NCBI RefSeq assembly: GCF_902381825.1 | Contig: NZ_LR698973.1 | Span: 1,157,049 to 1,174,950, forward strand | Origin: Pseudocoprococcus catus | Lineage (GTDB): Bacteria > Bacillota > Clostridia > Lachnospirales > Lachnospiraceae | Reading direction: 5' to 3' | DNA: 17,902 nucleotides | Shown here: positions 14,617 to 17,902 of the stretch, piece after piece | Numbering within the stretch: position 1 is the first letter of the stretch | Layout of the letters: each line of letters opens with the position of its first letter | Program-made: the position numbers and the translations under genes | Notes under the pieces: generated by a model | What the model was told of the DNA's origin: nothing | What the model saw: the letters and a program-made list of their open reading frames with translations, nothing else | The model's database searches: none

Positions 14617-15794
14617 GAAACCCATTATCCGATAAAGTCATAGACATTAAACCTTCCGGCATCCGTAAGTTTTTTGATCTTGTCGTGGAAATGAATGACC
14701 CGAATGTCATTTCTCTTGGTGTGGGTGAACCGGATTTTGATACACCGTGGCATATCCGTGAGGAAGGTATCTATTCTCTGGAAAAAGGCCGTACATTTTA
14801 TACATCCAATGCCGGATTGAAGGAACTGAAGGAAGAAATCAGTGCTTATCTGGAACGCAAATGCCATGTTGAATATGACCCTGTGAACGAAATTATGGTG
14901 ACAGTGGGCGGTTCTGAAGCCATTGATATTGCCATGCGCGCCATGCTCAATCCCGGTGAAGAGGTCATTATTCCGCAGCCAAGTTATGTTTCTTATCAGC
15001 CCTGCGTTGTGCTGGCGGATGGTGTGCCTGTGATTATTAATCTTCAGGAAAAAAATGAATTTAAACTGACAGCAGCAGAATTGGAAGCTGCGATCACACC
15101 AAAGACAAAGATTCTGGTGCTGCCTTTCCCGAACAATCCGACAGGCTCCATTATGACGGAGGAAGACCTAAAGCCCATTGCCGAACTGTGCGTGAAGCAT
15201 GATATTTTCGTTATCAGTGATGAAATTTACAGTGAACTGACTTATGAATATCCGCATACATCCATTGCATCCCTGCCTGGCATGAAGGAGAGAACGGTTC
15301 TTATCAACGGTTTTTCAAAGGCTTATGCTATGACAGGATGGCGTCTCGGTTATGCCTGCGCACCGGATGTGATTCTGCATCAGATGCTGAAAATTCATCA
15401 GTTCGCCATTATGTGTGCACCGACAACCAGCCAGTATGCGGCTGTGGAGGCTCTTCGCAATGGTGATGATGATGTAACCATGATGCGTGAATCCTACAAT
15501 CAGCGCCGACGTTTCCTTGTACATACATTCAGGGAGATGGGACTGGACTGCTTTGAACCATTCGGCGCTTTTTATATTTTCCCAAGCATCAAGAGCCTGG
15601 GCATGACCTCAGATGAATTTGCAGAAGAATTATTGAAGAAGGAAAAAGTAGCAGTTGTTCCGGGTACAGCATTCGGAGACAGCGGCGAGGGTTTCCTGAG
15701 AATTTCCTATGCCTATTCTCTTGAAGAATTAAAAGAAGCGACAGATCGTATGGCACGTTTTGTCAGCTGGGTGAGAAAAGAGAAAAATCTATGA
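14613..15794 (+). CDS. Class I/II PLP aminotransferase (AspC/PatA-like)
   Basis: A 393-residue fold-type I aminotransferase of the aspartate/aromatic Igamma group. PLP contacts can be read: VGGSEAIDIAMRAML (98-112) near the phosphate, Asn175 in PFPNNPTGS, Asp203 and Tyr206 in ISDEIYSEL, the Schiff-base Lys236 in NGFSKAYAMTGWRLGY, and the substrate-carboxylate Arg363 in FLRISYA. Residues 34-43 (SLGVGEPDFD) form the N-terminal substrate lid typical of this group. It is cytosolic. It probably moves amino groups between an amino acid and 2-oxoglutarate, but donor specificity (aspartate, aromatic, alanine or another) cannot be read. It overlaps both the Lrp gene and trmL by four bases, so the three form one coupled unit. 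Confidence 0.92.
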   Translation: MRNPLSDKVIDIKPSGIRKFFDLVVEMNDPNVISLGVGEPDFDTPWHIREEGIYSLEKGRTFYTSNAGLKELKEEISAYLERKCHVEYDPVNEIMVTVGGSEAIDIAMRAMLNPGEEVIIPQPSYVSYQPCVVLADGVPVIINLQEKNEFKLTAAELEAAITPKTKILVLPFPNNPTGSIMTEEDLKPIAELCVKHDIFVISDEIYSELTYEYPHTSIASLPGMKERTVLINGFSKAYAMTGWRLGYACAPDVILHQMLKIHQFAIMCAPTTSQYAAVEALRNGDDDVTMMRESYNQRRRFLVHTFREMGLDCFEPFGAFYIFPSIKSLGMTSDEFAEELLKKEKVAVVPGTAFGDSGEGFLRISYAYSLEELKEATDRMARFVSWVRKEKNL

Positions 15795-16300
15795 GTATGA
15801 ATATTGTTTTGCTGGAACCGGAGATGCCTGCCAACACAGGCAACATCGGACGAACCTGTGTGGCCACCGGTACCAAACTGCATCTGATAAAGCCGCTGGG
15901 CTTTGAAATTACGGACAAGATGGTTAAGCGTGCGGGACTGGACTATTGGCCGCACCTGAACTATGAAGTGTATGAGAATTTTGAAGATTTTCTTGAGAAG
16001 AATCCGGATTGTATCGGCAAGCTTTATATGGCAACAACAAAGGCCAGACATATTTACACGGAAGTGGCCTATGAGCCGGACAGTTATCTGATGTTTGGCA
16101 AGGAAAGTGCCGGTATCCCGGAAGAAATTCTTGTGAAATACGAAGATTATTGTATGCGTATCCCGATGGAATACAACATACGTTCATTGAACTTGAGCAA
16201 TTCAGTGGCCATTGTGCTGTATGAGGCCCTCAGACAGCATCAGTTTGCGCAGATGGAACTGCAGGGGCATCTGCACAGACTGCATTGGCACGAAGAGTAA
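15791..16300 (+). CDS. trmL: tRNA (cytidine(34)-2'-O)-methyltransferase
   Basis: A 169-residue SPOUT methyltransferase that uses SAM to methylate the ribose of the wobble base in tRNA-Leu isoacceptors. Length and motifs match TrmL (formerly YibK/CspR): motif 1 PANTGNIGRTC (13-23), motif 2 MFGKESAGIP (101-110), and motif 3 MRIPMEYNIRSLNLSNSVAI (122-141) forming the trefoil knot and SAM pocket. The KPLGF segment (34-38) is also typical. The start overlaps the aminotransferase stop by four bases (ATGA), and no strong separate ribosome site is present, so coupled translation is likely. A second ATG at 15797 is possible. It is the last gene before the 131-base hairpin. No functional link to the aminotransferase is evident. 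Confidence 0.95.
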   Translation: MSMNIVLLEPEMPANTGNIGRTCVATGTKLHLIKPLGFEITDKMVKRAGLDYWPHLNYEVYENFEDFLEKNPDCIGKLYMATTKARHIYTEVAYEPDSYLMFGKESAGIPEEILVKYEDYCMRIPMEYNIRSLNLSNSVAIVLYEALRQHQFAQMELQGHLHRLHWHEE

Positions 16301-16301
16301 C

Positions 16302-16432
16302 GAAAATATCAAGTGCTTTGAAAGAGTCCACGCCCCTTCTAATTCTATTGGCAAAACTGTGAGAATCAGCTAAATGTTTACCAACAGAGTTAGAAGGGGC
16401 GTGGGCTCTTTTCAGAAGGATTTGATATTTTC
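16302..16432. repeat. 131-base near-palindromic hairpin / terminator
   Basis: The core stem pairs 16321-16351 with 16381-16411: 31 positions with one A-C mismatch and two G-U pairs, GC-rich in the CACGCCCC/GGGGCGTG part. An outer 11-bp stem (GAAAATATCAA at 16302-16312, TTGATATTTTC at 16422-16432) encloses it across a 7/9-base internal loop. A short inner AAAC/GTTT stem (16354-16357, 16376-16379) leaves an 18-base loop. The core 3' arm ends in CTCTTTTC, so termination of the trmL transcript is plausible. The structure is much longer than an ordinary terminator and could be a small non-autonomous palindromic element. The pairing is seen directly; the role is inferred. Confidence 0.7.
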
Positions 16433-16493
16433 TGTTTGGTTTTATTTTGGACGGGCAGAAGTGCTTAAATTTGTTGGGAATATAAATTAGGGC

Positions 16494-16522
16494 TTTTCTA
16501 TTTGACGTCTTTCGGATATAAT
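16494..16522 (+). promoter_or_regulatory. Likely promoter of uracil permease gene
   Basis: A consensus TATAAT lies at 16517-16522. The hexamer at 17-base spacing, TTTTCT (16494-16499), is a poor -35. A TTGACG at 16502-16507 looks better but is only nine bases from the -10. The leader of about 36 bases is too short for a riboswitch or PyrR attenuator. Confidence 0.4.
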
Positions 16523-16564
16523 AGTGAAGAATCTTGAGACGCTATAGAGAAGAGGAGAACTTTT

Positions 16565-17824
16565 ATGGAAAACAAAAGAATTATACAGGTTGATGAGAAA
16601 GTCCCTGTAAAGCTGCTGATTCCGCTCAGTATTCAGCATATGTTCGCCATGTTCGGTGCATCTGTGCTTGTTCCGTTCGTGTTTGGTATTAATCCGGCAA
16701 TCGTGTTGTTTATGAATGGTCTTGGTACGCTGCTGTTTATTTTAATCACAAAGGGACGTGCGCCGGCTTATCTGGGCTCCAGTTTTGCATTTCTGGCACC
16801 GGCAGGTATCGTTATCAGCAAATGGGGCTATGATTATGCCCTGGGTTGTTTCGTGGCCGTCGGCTTCTGCGGCTGTATTCTGGCATTGATTATTTACAAG
16901 TTTGGTTCTGAGTGGATCAATGTGGTCCTGCCTCCGGCAGCAATGGGCCCTGTTGTTGCCCTTATTGGTCTGGAGCTGGCAGGTACGGCAGCTTCTAATG
17001 CAGGCCTGAAGGATGAAGTGCTTCTTCCGGCCAATATCATTGTTTTTCTGGTGACACTTTTGACAGCCGTTATCGGTTCTGTCGTATTCCGTGGATTTTT
17101 GTCTGTTATTCCGATTCTGATCGCTATTATTGCCGGTTACGTGGCTTCTCTGGCATGCGGTATTGTTGACTTCTCAGAAGTGGCAGCGGCGCCGTTGTTT
17201 GCCCTTCCGAACTTCCAGACACCGAAGTTTAATATGCAGGCCATTGCTATTGTACTTCCTGTTCTGTTAGTTATCACCTCCGAGCATATCGGACATCAGA
17301 TCGTTACAAGCAAGATCGTGGGAAGAGATTTGTTGAAGGATCCTGGTCTGCACCGTTCTTTATTTGCAGATAACTTTTCAACGATGCTCTCCGGTTTTAT
17401 CGGTTCTGTTCCGACAACAACTTATGGTGAGAACATCGGCGTTATGGCTATGACAAAGGTTTACAGTGTTTACGTTATCGGCGGTGCAGCGGTACTATCT
17501 ATCATCTGTTCCTTTATCGGCAAGATGACAACACTCATCAGTACGATTCCGGGACCGGTTATCGGCGGAATCTCATTCCTGCTCTACGGTATGATCGGTG
17601 CATCCGGTATCCGTATCCTTGTAGATGCACAGGTAGATTACGGCAAATCCCGTAATCAGGCTATGACAGCCGTTGTATTCGTTACAGGTCTTTCAGGCAT
17701 TTCCGTACAGCTCGGAAGCATTCAATTGACAGGTATGGTACTGGCCTGTGTTGTTGGTATGATCATGGGTCTGGCATTCTATATTCTGGACAAACTGAAA
17801 CTGACGAATGACAGAGAAGAATAA
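16565..17824 (+). CDS. NCS2 uracil/xanthine permease (UraA-like)
   Basis: A 419-residue polytopic membrane protein of the NCS2 nucleobase:cation symporter family, about 14 membrane segments by family. Substrate residues match UraA of E. coli: Glu240 in TSEHIGH and Glu289 in TTTYGENIG, compared with Glu241 and Glu290 there. An AYLGSSFAFLAP motif (68-79), the family's substrate-site strand, is also present. It probably imports uracil with protons. The N-terminus (MENKRIIQVDEKVP) is cytoplasmic, without a signal peptide. AGGAG (16553-16557) fixes the start. It is a single gene, isolated from trmL by the long hairpin. No pyrR, upp or other pyrimidine genes are seen, so xanthine cannot be fully excluded as a substrate, though the pattern favours uracil. 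Confidence 0.92.
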   Translation: MENKRIIQVDEKVPVKLLIPLSIQHMFAMFGASVLVPFVFGINPAIVLFMNGLGTLLFILITKGRAPAYLGSSFAFLAPAGIVISKWGYDYALGCFVAVGFCGCILALIIYKFGSEWINVVLPPAAMGPVVALIGLELAGTAASNAGLKDEVLLPANIIVFLVTLLTAVIGSVVFRGFLSVIPILIAIIAGYVASLACGIVDFSEVAAAPLFALPNFQTPKFNMQAIAIVLPVLLVITSEHIGHQIVTSKIVGRDLLKDPGLHRSLFADNFSTMLSGFIGSVPTTTYGENIGVMAMTKVYSVYVIGGAAVLSIICSFIGKMTTLISTIPGPVIGGISFLLYGMIGASGIRILVDAQVDYGKSRNQAMTAVVFVTGLSGISVQLGSIQLTGMVLACVVGMIMGLAFYILDKLKLTNDREE

Positions 17825-17857
17825 AATGCGCGAATAAAACGTGCGAAACACAAGTTG

Positions 17858-17871
17858 GTTCTTAGAAGAAC
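17858..17871. repeat. Short palindrome after permease gene
   Basis: GTTCTT (17858-17863) and AAGAAC (17866-17871) form a perfect 6-base dyad with a 2-base centre, 34 bases after the permease stop. No T-run follows, so it is a poor terminator. It may be an operator for a gene beyond the window edge. Confidence 0.3.
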
Positions 17872-17902
17872 ATAAAGAAATAGCAGTTGACGACGACGAC
17901 GA

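Noticed and set aside
16302..16432. 6S RNA or CRISPR-like element
   Set aside because: There is no large central bubble as in 6S RNA and no repeat-spacer periodicity; it is a single continuous rod-like hairpin.
16502..16522. TTGACG plus TATAAT as a consensus promoter for the permease
   Set aside because: The hexamers are separated by only nine bases, far from the 16-18 needed for sigma-A type recognition; only the -10 is kept.

Overview
This window looks like a stretch of ordinary chromosome from a low-to-moderate GC Gram-positive anaerobe, most likely a clostridial species of the Lachnospiraceae type. That is an inference. It rests on strong AGGAGG-type ribosome binding sites, Firmicute-style promoters, and families common in that group (DUF3842, DUF421, DUF1292, a DUF4080-type radical SAM protein, a VanW protein, and an aconitase-family hydratase beside an NADP-isocitrate dehydrogenase). 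I see no rRNA, tRNA, CRISPR array, transposase, phage gene or recognisable anti-phage system.

Layout. Positions 36-2682 are on the minus strand: a DUF421 membrane protein, then a DUF3842 protein and an M18 aminopeptidase that form a two-gene unit with its own promoter. A 329-base divergent gap (2683-3011) holds a good promoter for the rightward genes, plus direct and inverted repeats that look like operators. Positions 3012-6617 hold an aconitase-family hydratase and an NADP-dependent isocitrate dehydrogenase. Together they cover citrate to 2-oxoglutarate, probably for glutamate synthesis. A small acidic DUF1292 protein follows, ending in a terminator. Threonine ammonia-lyase (7187-8506) has its own promoter, a leader hairpin and a downstream terminator.

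Positions 8829-14064 form a tightly packed rightward set: a B12-binding-type radical SAM protein, a DEDDh exonuclease, a 30-residue membrane peptide, an exported VanW protein and a HypE/PurM-like AIR synthase homologue. The first three overlap. Positions 14122-16300 form a coupled unit: Lrp/AsnC regulator, class I aminotransferase and TrmL tRNA methyltransferase, with 4-base stop/start overlaps. Its end is marked by a 131-base near-perfect hairpin (16302-16432). A UraA-type uracil/xanthine permease (16565-17824) closes the window.

Most of the content is housekeeping metabolism. The points that deserve a second look are mainly non-coding: the long hairpin after trmL, the helically phased direct repeats before the aconitase gene, the leader hairpins of the aconitase and threonine ammonia-lyase genes, and the very small overlapping membrane ORF. 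I found nothing I would call a new multi-gene system.
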